A stretch of 6,739 nucleotides of DNA from DASUMP01 sp036277635 (GTDB lineage Bacteria; Actinomycetota; Acidimicrobiia; IMCC26256; PALSA-610), in contig DASUMP010000121.1 in assembly GCA_036277635.1 (NCBI GenBank), positions 1 through 6,739 of the forward strand. The letters run 5' to 3'. A program made the translations under genes and the position numbers. This document shows, piece after piece, positions 6,546 through 6,739 of this stretch (the stretch's first letter is position 1; every line of letters begins with the position of its first letter). The notes under the pieces were generated by a model. It was not told the origin of the DNA. It saw nothing but the letters and a program-made list of their open reading frames with translations, and searched no databases.

Positions 6546-6739
6546 GCCCGCTCCACTCGCGCGACTTCGGTCTCGACGCCGATCGCTGCGGTCCGCCTGA
6601 CGCGCTCGCGGCCGCGCTGCGACGCCGCTTCGGCGGGCGGTACCCCACCGACCCGTTCGGGCTCGACCCCCACCTGTGCGACCTGCTCGCGCCCGCGTTC
6701 GACGCGGTCGTGCGGGTCGACGTGCGCGGCGCCGAGCAC
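6542..6739 (+). CDS. N-terminus of a PlsC-type (1-acylglycerol-3-phosphate) acyltransferase-like protein, 3'-truncated
   Basis: An open frame of 66 codons runs from ATG 6542 to the right edge without a stop. The start overlaps the previous stop (ATGA) and has a strong GGAGGA site, so it is a real gene and not a chance frame. The visible part is a soluble-looking leader without a signal peptide. Residues 27-49 (LRRRFGGRYPTDPFGLDPHL and on) followed by VVRVDVRGAEH (56-66) correspond in order and spacing to the region that, as recalled, precedes the acyltransferase core in Mycobacterium tuberculosis Rv0502, where a similar FGFDPH segment leads to VEVSGVENIP. The catalytic HxxxxD box would lie just beyond the window, so catalytic competence cannot be judged. 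Such enzymes acylate glycerophospholipids or related lipids at the inner face of the membrane. The identification rests on a short stretch plus the SDR neighbour, so it is probable and not certain. Confidence 0.7.
   Translation, partial: MSPLHSRDFGLDADRCGPPDALAAALRRRFGGRYPTDPFGLDPHLCDLLAPAFDAVVRVDVRGAEH

Noticed and set aside
1..6739. Mobile element, CRISPR array, phage or defence genes, tRNA
   Set aside because: No transposase motifs, spaced repeats, integrase or tRNA-like structure were seen; all the sequence is explained by core metabolic genes in one orientation with uniform composition.

Overview
The window is very GC-rich (about 70% G+C in the lines counted by hand) and almost fully coding. 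Seven genes are packed on the + strand, with intergenic gaps of 2 to 19 bases or 4-base start/stop overlaps. Protein motifs, G/C-ending codons and gene neighbourhood point to a high-GC actinobacterium. A lineage outside the well-known mycobacteria/streptomycetes, such as Acidimicrobiia, is plausible, but this is inference from style and gene order and was not tested by a search. No mobile element, tRNA, rRNA, CRISPR array, terminator or sign of horizontal transfer was seen. There is no gene-free stretch of 300 bases.

Layout: (1) 1-820, 3' part of panC (pantothenate synthetase), cut by the left edge. (2) 830-2440, nadB (L-aspartate oxidase). (3) 2437-3279, nadC (quinolinate phosphoribosyltransferase). 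(4) 3299-4063, coaX (type III pantothenate kinase). (5) 4060-5577, lysS (class II lysyl-tRNA synthetase). (6) 5580-6545, an extended-SDR / NAD-dependent epimerase-like protein lacking the catalytic lysine. (7) 6542 to the right edge, the N-terminus of a protein resembling PlsC-type acyltransferases of the Rv0502 kind.

How the genes fit together: the first four build two central cofactors. PanC makes pantothenate and CoaX phosphorylates it toward coenzyme A. NadB and NadC carry out the first and third steps of de novo NAD synthesis from aspartate, with NadA between them not encoded here. lysS is a housekeeping gene that often travels with coaX in actinobacteria. The last two genes look like a separate functional pair (SDR-like protein plus lipid acyltransferase) joined to the same transcription unit.

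Most of the window is ordinary conserved metabolism; I found no evidence of a new defence or mobile system. The points most worth a second look are: a candidate leaderless promoter whose -10 box reuses the panC stop codon just before nadB; the placement of nadB-nadC between panC and coaX with no panD or nadA; and the epimerase-like gene with Leu in place of the YxxxK lysine, coupled to an acyltransferase-like gene.
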